A stretch of DNA of 64,000 bases from JAXIPB01 sp045403155 (GTDB lineage: Bacteria; Actinomycetota; Actinomycetes; Mycobacteriales; Micromonosporaceae). Position 1 is the first letter of the stretch. Every line of letters begins with the position of its first letter. The notes under the pieces are model-generated. The model made no database searches, was not told the DNA's origin, and worked only from the letters and a program-made list of their open reading frames with translations. The position numbers and the translations under genes are program-made. The DNA is taken from contig JAXIPB010000048.1 in the NCBI GenBank assembly GCA_045403155.1, positions 8,708 to 72,707 on the forward strand, read 5' to 3'. Below are positions 1 through 8,448 of this stretch, one piece after another.

Positions 1-2
1 AG

Positions 3-764
3 CTGGTCGGCGTCTCGTATGGACCGCCCCGCCGCGGCATCGGCGGCCGGATACTCCTCACCACGTTGACCGTGGTCGTGCTGATCCTCGCCGGTGCGGT
101 CGCCGCCATCGTCTTCGACAAGATTCCGCCGCAATCCGGCGCGGTCGGTCCGTCGCACACGCCCAGCGGGTCGGCCGGCGTGTCGCCGACGGTGGTGCCG
201 TCGCTGGCCGCCGGGGCGGCCAATCGGGTGAAAGAGAGCCTGGACAAGCCCGGTGCCTGGTCGAACCGGAACGACGCAACCTTCAAGGCCACGTGTGTCC
301 TGGATGGACGGCTCGTCGCCACCCTGCAGAGCGAGGCGACCTACCGGTGCCCGGGACGTAGTGACACGTGGACGGACTTCAGCGCCTTTGTGACCGTCAC
401 CCTCGTCAACCCCGGAAGCTGCGCGGGAATCTGGTTCCGCTACACCAACGCGGCCGGCGGCTACGCGCTGCGGGTGTGCGAGGACGGCTACCACCTCGTC
501 ACGCACTCCACCACCCAGACGAACTCGCTTCGGTCGTTTCCCGCAGGGCCGATCGCCCTCAATACGCCGGTTCGGGTCGGCATCATGACCGAGGGCAGCT
601 CCCTTCGATTCTTCCGGGGCGACGCCTTCGTCGGCGAGCTGACGAACTCAACGCACACCCAAGGGCGGGTCGTGCTGGGCGTCTTCCAGGTCCCGAAGGG
701 GGCCACCCCTCCGTTCACGGCCGAGTTCGCCGACATCGAGATCTGGACTCCCCCCGGCCTCTAA
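3..764 (+). CDS. Membrane-anchored protein with concanavalin/LamG-like domain (5' partial)
   Basis: The reading frame is open from the first bases of the window, so the true start lies upstream. What is visible begins with a short Gly/Arg-rich stretch, one hydrophobic helix (about 20 residues, around LLTTLTVVVLILAGAVAAIV), a Pro/Ser/Thr linker, and then a domain of about 170 residues ending in WTPPGL. The C-terminal pattern (WFRYTNAAGGYALRV, VRVGIMTEGSSLRFFRG, VVLGVF, FADIEIW) resembles the jelly-roll fold of DUF1080/LamG-like extracellular carbohydrate-binding proteins. Three cysteines in the outer domain could form disulphides. In actinomycetes such a domain often follows a Ser/Thr kinase or a cytoplasmic region, which the cut start prevents me from checking. 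Role inferred: extracytoplasmic sensing or glycan binding. The fold call is by eye. Confidence 0.6.
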   Translation: MVGVSYGPPRRGIGGRILLTTLTVVVLILAGAVAAIVFDKIPPQSGAVGPSHTPSGSAGVSPTVVPSLAAGAANRVKESLDKPGAWSNRNDATFKATCVLDGRLVATLQSEATYRCPGRSDTWTDFSAFVTVTLVNPGSCAGIWFRYTNAAGGYALRVCEDGYHLVTHSTTQTNSLRSFPAGPIALNTPVRVGIMTEGSSLRFFRGDAFVGELTNSTHTQGRVVLGVFQVPKGATPPFTAEFADIEIWTPPGL

Positions 765-781
765 AGACCCCCCCAAGAAGA

Positions 782-855
782 CGCCGATCATGATTTGGAA
801 GTCATGATCGACGCCGTTTCGCGACGGCCAGGTCATGATCGTGGTGACCTTGAGG
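782..855. repeat. Dispersed palindromic element, copy 1 (core + right arm)
   Basis: Core palindrome at 782-813 with slightly degenerate centre (GATTTGGAAGTC), followed by the right arm GGTCATGATCGTGGTGACC and TTGAGG (831-855). It sits in the 191-bp gap between two codirectional genes. Confidence 0.8.
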
Positions 856-955
856 GGCGCATGCTCCCGGCTGCGTCCGATTTCCCTGGCTCTCGTGGCG
901 GTAGATTGACCGGAACGCCGGTGCGCCGTGGCACCGGTGGGGCGGTGGGAGTCAG

Positions 956-2592
956 ATGACCACGACCAACGCACTCAACGACGGCCGCGCCGCGTTCGAG
1001 CGACAGGCGTGGGGAATCGCCTACGCGCAACTATCCGCGCAGGATGGCGAGTCGCCGCTCGTGCCGGAGGACCTGGAGCGCCTCTGGACTGCCGCCTACC
1101 TCGTTGGCAAGGACGACGAGAGCTTCGGCCTCGGGGAGCGTTGCTATCACGAATGGCTGCGCCTGGGCGACGAGGTGGGCGCCGCCCGTTGCGCGTTCTG
1201 GTTAGCGTTCGGCCTGTTGAACCGCGGCGAGACGGCCAGGGGCGGCGGGTGGTTGGCGCGTGCCCACCGGCTTCTGGACGAGGGCGGGCACGACTGCGTC
1301 GAGCGTGGATACCTCCTCGTGCCGGTCGCTGTACAGGGCCTGTACGCGGGCGACGGAGACAGCGCACACACCGCGTTCGAACAGGTCGGCAAGATCGGTG
1401 CGCGATTCGGTGATCGGGACCTCGTGACGCTGAGCCAGCTCGGGCGCGGACAGGCTCTGATCATGCTCGGTAAGTCCCAGGACGCCGTGGCACTCTTCGA
1501 CGAGGCGATGGTCGCCGTCACGACCAACGAGGTATCCGTGATGGTTGTTGGGATCGTCTACTGTGGAGTCATCGAGGCCTGCCAGGAGATCTTCGACCTG
1601 CGGCGGGCGCACGAGTGGACGGCCGCGCTGAGTCGCTGGTGTCTGTCCCAACCGGATCTCGTTCCGTACCGCGGACAATGTCTCGTTCATCGCGCCGAAA
1701 TCATGCAGCTGCACGGCTCCTGGCCCGACGCCATGGACGAGGCGCGACGGGCGCATGAGCGGCTCTCCCGGCCGCCTGGGCAGCCTGCGATCGGTGCAGC
1801 GCTCTACAGCAGGCCGAGCTGCACCGGCTGGGTGGGGAGTTCGCGCCGGCCGAAGAGGCTTATCGGCAGGCCAATCAATGGGGACGGGAGTCGCAGCCCG
1901 GCCTCGCGTTGCTCCGGTTGGCTCAGGGCCAGGTCGACGCGGCCACGGCTGGGCTACGCCGCGCCTTGGACGAGTCACCGCAAGGCCCCGCGCGCCCGAA
2001 GCTGCTCGCCGCGCACGTCGAGGTCGCGCTCGCGGCGGGCGACGTCTCAGGCGCCCGGCTCGCCGCTGACGAATTGAGCCAGATCGCCGCACACCTTGAG
2101 GCCCCGCTGCTGCGTGCGGTGGCCACTCATGCCGAGGGGGCCGTGCTCCTCGAGGAGCGCGACGCTCGGGGGGCCCTGGCCGCCCTGCGGCGGGCCTGGC
2201 GGGCGTGGCAGGAACTCGACGCACCGTACGACGCCGCGCGCGCCCGGGTCCTTATTGGACTCGCCTGCCGACAGCTCGGGGACGAGGACGCCGCCCGAAT
2301 GGAGCTCGACGCCGCCCGTTGGGTCTTCGAGCACCTGGGCGCGGCGACCGAACTCGCCCGGGTCGATGCACTGTCGCAGGCGCCGTCAGTGCGCACGGCC
2401 GGCGGGTTGACCCGTCGCGAGGTACAGGTTCTCCGCCTGATCGCATCCGGCAAGACCAATCGGGCGATCGCCGCCGACCTGTGTCTGAGTGAGAAGACCG
2501 TTGCGCGTCACGTGAGCAACATCTTCACCAAGCTCGACCTGTCGTCACGAGCCGCTGCGACGGCATTCGCCTACGAGCACGAACTCGTCTAA
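956..2592 (+). pseudogene. LuxR-family regulator with TPR-like region, broken by a frameshift
   Basis: The first frame (from ATG 956) encodes about 280 residues of helical TPR-like repeats, then turns into Arg/Ser-rich nonsense and stops at 2077. The homologous continuation lies in another frame from about 1808 (a -1 shift, as if one base were missing). Reading TAC-CAG-CAG-GCC instead of the TACAGCAGGCC at 1805-1815 restores a continuous product of about 545 residues. The downstream part ends in a clear LuxR-type helix-turn-helix: LTRREVQVLRLIASGKTNRA, then LCLSEKTVARHVSNIFTKLD. The family normally acts as a DNA-binding activator; no receiver domain is visible. The break could be a real mutation or a base-calling error. 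The second half still has an open frame from TTG/GTG codons, so a short HTH protein could be made. No partner gene in the immediate context. Confidence 0.8.
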
Positions 2593-2702
2593 CCGCCTAC
2601 ATTCGCTAACCGCCTACATACAACGACCCATCCGGCGTCGGCGATCCGAATTGGATATTTGTCCCGACGCGGCGACCCCGTCCGCGCGGCAACGCTATAG
2701 GC

Positions 2703-3038
2703 ATGAGTCTTCCCGTCGTTGCTGGTGTGATCTCCACCGTGATCTTCGCTCTCAGCGCGCTGCCCATGCTGGTGAAGGCGGCGCACACCAAGGACCTGCG
2801 GTCCTACAGTCTGGGCAACATCCTGCTCAGCAATCTCGGCAACGTCATCCAGACCGTTTACGTTCTCCACCTGCCCGCTGGTCCGATCTGGGTGCTGCAC
2901 GGCTTCTACCTGGTCAGTACCGCCCTGATGCTGTTCTGGTACGTGCGCTTTGGCCGGCCGTACACAGAAGCACCCACGTCCCATGAGCGAGTGGATTTGG
3001 TTGGCTCTCCCGACGCGCCCATCGCCGTTGCTTCCTAG
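2703..3038 (+). CDS. PQ-loop / SemiSWEET-like small membrane protein
   Basis: A 111-residue protein with three hydrophobic segments (roughly residues 5-25, 38-58 and 62-83) and a short polar tail. Short bacterial proteins of this layout (one triple-helix bundle) belong to the PQ-loop/SemiSWEET group and dimerise to form small-molecule transporters. The segment SALPMLVKAAHTKDLRSYSL fits the first PQ-loop region, with PM in place of the usual PQ, so the family call is by overall pattern. Start ATG 2703 lies directly after CTATAGGC with no Shine-Dalgarno sequence. It stands alone between the broken LuxR gene and a convergent oxidoreductase. Substrate unknown. Confidence 0.6.
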   Translation: MSLPVVAGVISTVIFALSALPMLVKAAHTKDLRSYSLGNILLSNLGNVIQTVYVLHLPAGPIWVLHGFYLVSTALMLFWYVRFGRPYTEAPTSHERVDLVGSPDAPIAVAS

Positions 3039-3092
3039 GGTCGAACTTGCCAGATGCGCGGCCGCGGGCCGGCGGTGCAGCCAGGAGGGTGG

Positions 3093-3719
3093 TCAGGGGC
3101 GGGCGGAGGCGAGACCGCCGCGGACACCGTCTATGTCGGAGTCCGCCGCGTACACAGGACTGTCCGGCTGCTGCCGCCAGCTCTGATCGAGAGTGCCGGC
3201 GTCGACCGGATCGAAGCCGAGTTCGTCCACGACCGTCATGACCGTCCGTTTGGCGTCGGCGTCGTCCCCCGCGACCGGCAGGGCAATCCGCCGCTCGTCA
3301 CCAGACGCTCGCCCATAGTCGGCCAGGTGCTGCGCCACGATGGTGTTGAAGGCCTTGACAACGCGTGCTTCCCGCAGGTGCAATGCCGTCCAGCGGCTCG
3401 AAGAGAGACTCTTATCCGCGATCTCGGCGATCTTCCCATCCTTCTGCGGGTAGTAGTTGCTGGCATCGACCACAACCCTGCCGCGGAACGCCTCGGCCGG
3501 GAGTCGCGGTACGGCGGAGACGGGCACCGCGATGACGACGAGGTCGGCGTCCCGCGTGGCGGATTCGACAGTGCCCGCGGCGGCGCCCGTCTCCTCGACG
3601 AGCTCCATGAGTGATTGCGGACCGCGCGAGTTGGCCACCGTAACATCGTGGCCGAGGCTCGTCAGGCGACGCGTGAGTGTCCCCCCGACGTTTCCCGAGC
3701 CGATGATGCCGATCTTCAT
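3093..3719 (-). CDS. NADP/F420-type oxidoreductase (NAD(P)-binding protein)
   Basis: A 208-residue protein beginning MKIGIIGSGNVGGTLTRRL, a Rossmann GxGxxG nucleotide-binding motif at the very N-terminus, followed by VANSRGP, where the ribose-2'-phosphate pocket is expected. VVDASNYY and VKAFNTIVAQHL match the F420-dependent NADP reductase / NADP oxidoreductase family. Family members reduce F420 with NADPH or act on related substrates; which applies here is not decidable. I chose ATG 3719 because GGAGGAG lies 7 nt upstream; an upstream in-frame start at 3785 would add 22 residues unlike the family. It is transcribed divergently from the hydrolase at 3855. Confidence 0.8.
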   Translation of the reverse strand: MKIGIIGSGNVGGTLTRRLTSLGHDVTVANSRGPQSLMELVEETGAAAGTVESATRDADLVVIAVPVSAVPRLPAEAFRGRVVVDASNYYPQKDGKIAEIADKSLSSSRWTALHLREARVVKAFNTIVAQHLADYGRASGDERRIALPVAGDDADAKRTVMTVVDELGFDPVDAGTLDQSWRQQPDSPVYAADSDIDGVRGGLASARP

Positions 3720-3854
3720 GATTGCTCCTCCCCGTGTCCGCGCCGGCACCCCGCAGGTGTCGTACACAGCCAGTGTCGTACACATCTACGGGGCGATGTC
3801 CGTGAAATGAGTCAGGTGAGCGGCACATTGGATCCGCGGTGGCACACTCGCGCC

Positions 3855-4601
3855 ATGGGCGACATGCGGGTTCAGAGCGGCGGCAGCGGCGAACCACTCC
3901 TCCTCCTGGTGCACGGGCTGGGCGCGACCAGTGACGTATGGAATGGCTGGCGTTCGCCGCTGGCTGAGCGCTGGCCGGGTCGATGGCTCGCCCCCGATCT
4001 ACCCGGTCACGGCGGCTCGTCCCCGGTGGACCGCTACACCTTTGCGTTGCTGGCGGAGAGCGTCGTCGACTTGGTTCCCGCCGATCCACCGGTCGTGGTG
4101 CTTGGTCATTCGCTGGGTGGCGTCGTCGGGCTGGCCCTCGCCGGTGGTGATCTCCCGGTGGCGATTGACACTGTCGTGGGCTTGGGGATCAAGGTGATCT
4201 GGACCGATGCGGAGCTGGAGCGCGCGGAGGCGCTGTCGGAGCGTCCGACCATATGGTTCGCCTCACGGGACGAGGCGGCCGCCCGCTATCTGCGCGTGGC
4301 CGGACTGGACGGCCTGCTCCAGCCGGATGACGACGCGGTCTCCGCCGGGCTCAGGGAAGAAGGCGGACGCTGGCGGCTCGCACTGGACCCGCTCGCCTTC
4401 GCGGTCGGGGCGCCCGACATGCCGGGTCTGCTGGCGGCGTCGCGTGCGCGGGTGGTGTTGGCTCGCGGTGAGCGTGATCAGATGGTGAGCCAGGAACAGC
4501 TGGCCTCACTGCACACCTCGGCGGTGACTCTCCCCGGGCTCGGCCACAACGCACACGTCGAGGATCCGCTCCGGGTTCTGAGCCTGCTCGGTCCGCCCTG
4601 A
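3855..4601 (+). CDS. Alpha/beta hydrolase
   Basis: About 248 residues with an alpha/beta-hydrolase fold: oxyanion loop LLLVHGLGATSDVW, then PDLPGHGGS, nucleophile elbow GHSLGG (Ser as nucleophile), late acid in VVLARGERDQMV and catalytic His in LPGLGHNAHVEDP. All three triad residues are therefore present. The cap region is small. Substrate is not predictable; family includes esterases and lactonases. Starts at 3807 (ATGAGTCAG), 3855 and 3864 are possible; I prefer 3855 because the fold begins immediately afterwards, and none has a strong ribosome site. Its 3' end converges on the LCP gene across repeat copy 2. Confidence 0.8.
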   Translation: MGDMRVQSGGSGEPLLLLVHGLGATSDVWNGWRSPLAERWPGRWLAPDLPGHGGSSPVDRYTFALLAESVVDLVPADPPVVVLGHSLGGVVGLALAGGDLPVAIDTVVGLGIKVIWTDAELERAEALSERPTIWFASRDEAAARYLRVAGLDGLLQPDDDAVSAGLREEGGRWRLALDPLAFAVGAPDMPGLLAASRARVVLARGERDQMVSQEQLASLHTSAVTLPGLGHNAHVEDPLRVLSLLGPP

Positions 4602-4604
4602 ACG

Positions 4605-4677
4605 CTCAAGATCGCCACGATCATGGTCTGGCTGTCGTCAAACCTCGCCGATCATGACCTCCAGGTCATGATCGGCG
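4605..4677. repeat. Dispersed palindromic element, copy 2 (left arm + perfect core)
   Basis: Left arm CTCAAGATCGCCACGATCAT from 4605, and a perfect core at 4646-4677: two 15-nt arms around CC. It lies between convergent genes, 3 nt after the hydrolase stop and 16 nt before the LCP stop, where it could act as a bidirectional terminator. Confidence 0.9.
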
Positions 4678-4693
4678 ATAGGCCAAGGGGGGG

Positions 4694-5815
4694 CTAACGG
4701 GGGTCGGTATTGACGAGGCCGGGGTTGGCCTTGAGGAATGCGTCGAGCCGGTCTTGGCGCAGCGCCGAGAAGTATGACGACTGAATTCCGGACAGGTTCT
4801 CCCCGATGTACCGTCCGCCGCTGTAGGCACTGCCACCCGGGAGGCCGACCAGCGTGAGTGAGGCGGGGCGCAGGTTGCGTAGCGCGTACGCGAACTCGCT
4901 CGGCTTACGCCCCCGCCCATCGAAGATCATCGTCTTGCCCAGCGACGACAGCAAGCCGTTGAGCTTCACCGGGTTGGTCAAAAGGTCGGTTGAGAAGATC
5001 TTGGTAATGATCGCCTTGATGACCTGCCGCTGGTGGCGACCGCGTGCGTAATCGGCTCCCGCGATGTACCGCTGGCGCGAGTAGTCCAGCGCCTGCCAGC
5101 CGCTCATCCGCCGCATCCCGACGTTGTAGACCGCCTGCGGTCCGGAATATCCGTGTGCGCAGCTCCCACAGAGCGGGCGCGGCAAGCCGTCCGGGCGCTT
5201 GTGGATCGAGACGACCCTTTGATCGACATAGATGTCGATCCCGCCGATCTTGTCCACGACCCCGGCCAGGCCGCGGAAGGTGAGCAGCGCGCCGGCGTCG
5301 AATCGGGAAATGCCGGTGTACGCGCTGACCGACCGCGCCACGAGCTGGAAGCCGAGCGTCGGGTTGGGGATCCGTTGGCCGGGGATCTTGCTGCCGTAGC
5401 TCATCGCGTGGGTCAGCTTGGTCCGAGCGCCGCCGAATCCGGTCGGGGCGAATGCCGGGACGTTGACGACGAGGTCCCGCGGGAGCGAGGTGAGGTACGC
5501 GTGGGTGAGGTCGGCGTTGACATGCATGATCATGACGGCGTCGGCGTGGGGAATCCACGTGGCCGTGGCTTCGCGCGTGTCGACCCCGACGAGAAGGATG
5601 TTGAGCGGGCCCTTGATGTCCGCTCCAGCCGGTGGTGTCGGACTTGCCGTCGGGGATGGCACCGACGCGGTCGGCGTGGCGCTGCCGAAGAGATCCGCAT
5701 GAGGAATCGCCTCATCGACGCGGTCGGTCAGCAGCCGGAGTCCCACAAACACGCCCGCCCCGAGCAGCACAATCACCGCACCGAACACTGCGAACAGACG
5801 AACCGATCGCGTCAC
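4694..5815 (-). CDS. LytR-CpsA-Psr (LCP) family protein
   Basis: A 373-residue membrane protein: short cytoplasmic N-terminus, one transmembrane helix (RLFAVFGAVIVLLGAGVFVG), a Pro/Ser/Thr linker, then an LCP domain. Visible family features include LNILLVGVDTR, ADAVMIMHVN, SLPRDL, GARTKLTHAMSYG and DYSRQRYIAGADYARGRHQR, where conserved Asp and Arg residues bind the polyprenyl pyrophosphate. LCP enzymes transfer glycopolymers from lipid carriers to peptidoglycan outside the membrane; in mycolic-acid-free actinomycetes this means teichoic-acid-like or polysaccharide polymers. No LytR_C domain follows. Start GTG 5815 is chosen because GGGAGG lies 6 nt upstream; the open frame extends much further but without family similarity. 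Divergent from the small ORF at 6080. Confidence 0.88.
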   Translation of the reverse strand: MTRSVRLFAVFGAVIVLLGAGVFVGLRLLTDRVDEAIPHADLFGSATPTASVPSPTASPTPPAGADIKGPLNILLVGVDTREATATWIPHADAVMIMHVNADLTHAYLTSLPRDLVVNVPAFAPTGFGGARTKLTHAMSYGSKIPGQRIPNPTLGFQLVARSVSAYTGISRFDAGALLTFRGLAGVVDKIGGIDIYVDQRVVSIHKRPDGLPRPLCGSCAHGYSGPQAVYNVGMRRMSGWQALDYSRQRYIAGADYARGRHQRQVIKAIITKIFSTDLLTNPVKLNGLLSSLGKTMIFDGRGRKPSEFAYALRNLRPASLTLVGLPGGSAYSGGRYIGENLSGIQSSYFSALRQDRLDAFLKANPGLVNTDPR

Positions 5816-6079
5816 AGGAGCCTCCCGTGCTCTATCTCGCCTCGAAGTCCCCAACCGTATACGGAGCTGACTGTCTGCGGGTGCGGCGACCCAGGGTTCG
5901 GGGGACCACTTCCGCCGGTTCCGCCGGCGGGACGGCGACTGAGCCTGCGAGCGCTGTGCTGTGACAAATCGCGGATCTCTGTGCGCACAACGACGCAGAC
6001 GGTGACGCGCCGGATTCGTACGGTTGGCAGCACAAGAAACGACGAGGCGATCGACTCGCCGAGTGAAGGAGTTACCGCA

Positions 6080-6205
6080 ATGAACGTTCAGAAGGCTCGG
6101 CCAGTCAGATCGTGGCTTCGCCAGCTCATCCGGCGCGACGAGGCTCCGTTCGTTATGCCACACGTCAGGGGCTATCCCGTTGCGAGCGGCCGCGACAAGC
6201 GATGA
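6080..6205 (+). CDS. 41-residue basic peptide ORF upstream of ureohydrolase
   Basis: ATG 6080 follows GAAGGAG (6065-6071) at a workable distance. The ORF is 41 codons: MNVQKARPVRSWLRQLIRRD then 21 further residues ending in RDKR. It is basic, has no obvious signal peptide and matches no family I know. Its TGA (6203-6205) overlaps the ATG (6202-6204) of the arginase-family gene as ATGA, the usual translational-coupling arrangement. It may be a real small protein or a leader whose translation controls the enzyme. The 264-bp region before it (5816-6079), shared with the divergent LCP gene, holds no recognised motif. Confidence 0.5.
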   Translation: MNVQKARPVRSWLRQLIRRDEAPFVMPHVRGYPVASGRDKR

Positions 6206-7134
6206 CGGAGAATGAACGCATGTCCGAGGGCGGAGCCCGAGCGAGGGTCGTCGTTGGCGTTCCGATCGACTGCGTCGGCGCCCCGAGCCCGGATGGAGCA
6301 GCATTCGGCACCGAGCTTTCGCCTGCGACCCTCCGGGCCTGCGGCGTCGTCGGCGCGTGCGGCGCGACCGACGATGGGGATCTTGGCGTGCGGCTGGTTG
6401 GCCGCGCGAGGGATCCGGAGACCGGCGTGCTCGGGTGGCCCTCGGTGGCGCGGATGACCGATGCCGTGCGGGACAAGGTTCGTACGGTCGTCGGCGCCGG
6501 GCGGGTGCCCGTGCTCCTGGGCGGGGACTGCACGCTGTTGCCGGCTGCGCTCGCCGGGGCACGTGATGCCCTGGGTCCGATCGGGCTGGCCTATCTCGAC
6601 GGACACCTGGACCTCTACGACGGCCGGACGTCGCCGACCGGCGAGCCGGCCGACATGCCCATCTCCGTTCTGACCGGGCAGGGTCCGCGAGCGTGGTCCG
6701 AGCTGATCGAGGCGCCGGTCGTGCCGCTCGATCGAGTCGTGCTGCTGGGCCCGCGCGATCGGGAGGAAGCTGTCTCGTACGGTTCGGCGCTCCCCGAAGA
6801 GATTGGGCTTGCCCCGGAGTGGACCCCGGCCAGGATTCGATCCGCCGGCGGTGCCACGGTCGGGCGGGACACAGCCGACCGCCTAGCGGACCCGGATGGC
6901 CGCTTCTGGGTCCACCTGGATGTCGACGTAATAGACGAGGCCGAGTTTCCGGCGACCGACTATCTCATGCCTAACGGCCTTACCTTGGTCGAGCTCGCGG
7001 AGGTGCTGGTGCCGCTCGCGCGCTCGGCCGGCTTGGCCGGGTTTTCGCTGGGGTGCTACAACCCGCGGAAGGACCCGGACGCTCGATCCGGTCGGGCGCT
7101 GGTCGAGCTTCTCGCGGAGGCCCTCGGCCCCTAG
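6202..7134 (+). CDS. Arginase/agmatinase-family ureohydrolase
   Basis: A 310-residue protein of ureohydrolase length. Metal-site motifs are present: Asp133, His135 and Asp137 in LDGHLDLYD, Asp240 and Asp242 in HLDVDVIDE. The first motif reads GGDCT (107-110) instead of GGDHS, so the usual first His ligand is Cys; this variant is found in a subset of arginase-family proteins. The late segment SLGCYNPRKD replaces the common EVNP. These enzymes hydrolyse guanidino compounds (arginine, agmatine, formiminoglutamate) with two Mn ions; the substrate here cannot be given. I chose ATG 6202 for the ATGA overlap with the preceding small ORF; ATG 6220 (MSEGGARARV), preceded by GGAG, is an alternative. 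Converges on the PolDom gene across a hairpin. Confidence 0.8.
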   Translation: MTENERMSEGGARARVVVGVPIDCVGAPSPDGAAFGTELSPATLRACGVVGACGATDDGDLGVRLVGRARDPETGVLGWPSVARMTDAVRDKVRTVVGAGRVPVLLGGDCTLLPAALAGARDALGPIGLAYLDGHLDLYDGRTSPTGEPADMPISVLTGQGPRAWSELIEAPVVPLDRVVLLGPRDREEAVSYGSALPEEIGLAPEWTPARIRSAGGATVGRDTADRLADPDGRFWVHLDVDVIDEAEFPATDYLMPNGLTLVELAEVLVPLARSAGLAGFSLGCYNPRKDPDARSGRALVELLAEALGP

Positions 7135-7147
7135 CTGCCCACGTCGA

Positions 7148-7212
7148 GCGCGAGTGTTCAGCAGTTGCCCCATCCGCCCACCCACACCCGGGCGACTCGT
7201 GAACACCTGCAC
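7148..7212. terminator. Hairpin of second repeat family between convergent genes (copy A)
   Basis: Inverted repeat with 23-nt arms at 7148-7170 and 7190-7212 (about 17 of 23 positions pair). The left arm contains TGTTCAGCAGTTGCCC, identical to the left arm of the hairpin at 61250-61314. It lies between the stop codons of two convergent genes. Confidence 0.6.
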
Positions 7213-7226
7213 GTGGGTCCGGACGG

Positions 7227-8444
7227 TCACCCCTCAGCGCGAGCCCACGGCGTATTTGCCCACGGGTCGTAGTCGACCTCAAGCGGTTCCTGTGGCGGGC
7301 GTTCGGCGGCGGGGACGTGTTGGAGGTTGACGCGGATCCGGTACCAGACGGAGCTTCGGCCGCGCATGCCGTCCACCAGCGTGTCGGCCGGTTCGAGGTA
7401 TCGCTCCAGCGAAGGGTGTCGGGTCTTCCACCGCTCCAACCCCTGGAGCGCCTCCTGTTTTGTCTTGGCCCGCGCGATCTCGACGAGCGGCATCGTCGAT
7501 TGCCGGCGGCCAGTCCCCTTCGGTGGCTTCTCGGCCGGGCCCAGTCGCTGGGCGAGCTCGAGCAGCGGCTCCAGTGATCCCGCGGCGGCGTCGATCTCCC
7601 GCCACGGGTCGCCCTGCTGGTCGAACCGCTCGAGGACGGTGGTGAACGTGTAGTCCTCCGGCCGGCAGCCCCGAACCTCCGCCCACGTCAGCGGCGTCGA
7701 GACCCGCGCATCGGGGGTGGGCCGTACGGAGTAGGCGGAGGCGACCGTCCGATCCTTGGCGTTCTGGTTGAAATCCACGAAGACGCCGCGCCGGTCCTCC
7801 TTCCACCACTTGCTGGTCGCCAGCTCGGGCGCGCGGTTCTCGACCTCACGCGCGACGGTCTCCGCCGCGAGCCGGACGTCGTGAAACGACCAGCGAGGGT
7901 CGATGCGCGCGTAGATGTGGAAGCCTCGCGAGCCCGAGGTCTTCGGCCACCCGGTCAGACCGTGGTCCTCCAGCACCTCCTTGGCGACGAGGGCGACGTC
8001 GACGATCTGTGCCCACTCGATCCCCGGCACCGGGTCGAGATCGATCCGCAGTTCGTCCGGATGCTCGAGATCCTCGGCCTGTACGGGGTGCGGATTGAGA
8101 TCAACGCAGCCCAGATTCACCACCCACGCCAGATGGGCGGCATCCCGTACGACCACCTCGTCGGCCGAGCGACCCGAGGCGTACCGCAACTCGGCCACCT
8201 CGATCCAGTCCGGGCGATTTGACGGCGCACGCTTCTGGAAGAACGCTTCCTCGTCAATCCCTTTGACGAAGCGCTTGAGAATCATCGGCCGGCCCGTGAC
8301 ACCGCGCAGCGCGCCATCGGCCACAGCGAGGTAGTACCGGACGAGATCGAGCTTGGTGTGCCCGCCGGACGGAAAGATCAGCTTGTCGGGATTGGTGATC
8401 GTCACCGCGCGGCCGGCGATCTCCAAGATGTGCGACTTCGACAC
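7227..8444 (-). CDS. LigD-type polymerase/primase domain (PolDom) protein
   Basis: A 405-residue stand-alone homologue of the polymerase domain of bacterial LigD, an archaeo-eukaryotic primase-fold enzyme that fills and extends ends in non-homologous end joining. Visible signatures: ELRIDLDPVPG (metal-binding Asp pair), KTSGSRGFHIYARI, RRGVFVDFNQNAKDRTVASA and YSVRPTPDARVSTPLTW. The C-terminal 100 residues are charged and variable. No ligase or nuclease domain is fused and no ku gene lies in the window. Start is GTG 8444, 4 nt after the SRPBCC gene stop, making it third in an ArsR-SRPBCC-PolDom operon. That context is unexpected for a repair polymerase. Function inferred from family; the genomic coupling to LigB (21121) is only by proximity. 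Confidence 0.88.
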   Translation of the reverse strand: MSKSHILEIAGRAVTITNPDKLIFPSGGHTKLDLVRYYLAVADGALRGVTGRPMILKRFVKGIDEEAFFQKRAPSNRPDWIEVAELRYASGRSADEVVVRDAAHLAWVVNLGCVDLNPHPVQAEDLEHPDELRIDLDPVPGIEWAQIVDVALVAKEVLEDHGLTGWPKTSGSRGFHIYARIDPRWSFHDVRLAAETVAREVENRAPELATSKWWKEDRRGVFVDFNQNAKDRTVASAYSVRPTPDARVSTPLTWAEVRGCRPEDYTFTTVLERFDQQGDPWREIDAAAGSLEPLLELAQRLGPAEKPPKGTGRRQSTMPLVEIARAKTKQEALQGLERWKTRHPSLERYLEPADTLVDGMRGRSSVWYRIRVNLQHVPAAERPPQEPLEVDYDPWANTPWARAEG

Positions 8445-8448
8445 GCAA

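Noticed and set aside
1801..1830. Programmed frameshift in the LuxR gene
   Set aside because: No slippery heptamer or downstream pseudoknot is evident; a deletion or base-calling error is simpler.
5033..6205. 390-codon plus-strand open frame opposite the LCP gene
   Set aside because: It is antisense to a well-supported LCP domain; only its last 41 codons, with their own ribosome site, are kept as a separate small ORF.
7227..8444. Complete NHEJ locus
   Set aside because: Only the polymerase domain is present here; no ku, and the ligase at 21121 is LigB type rather than LigC/LigD.
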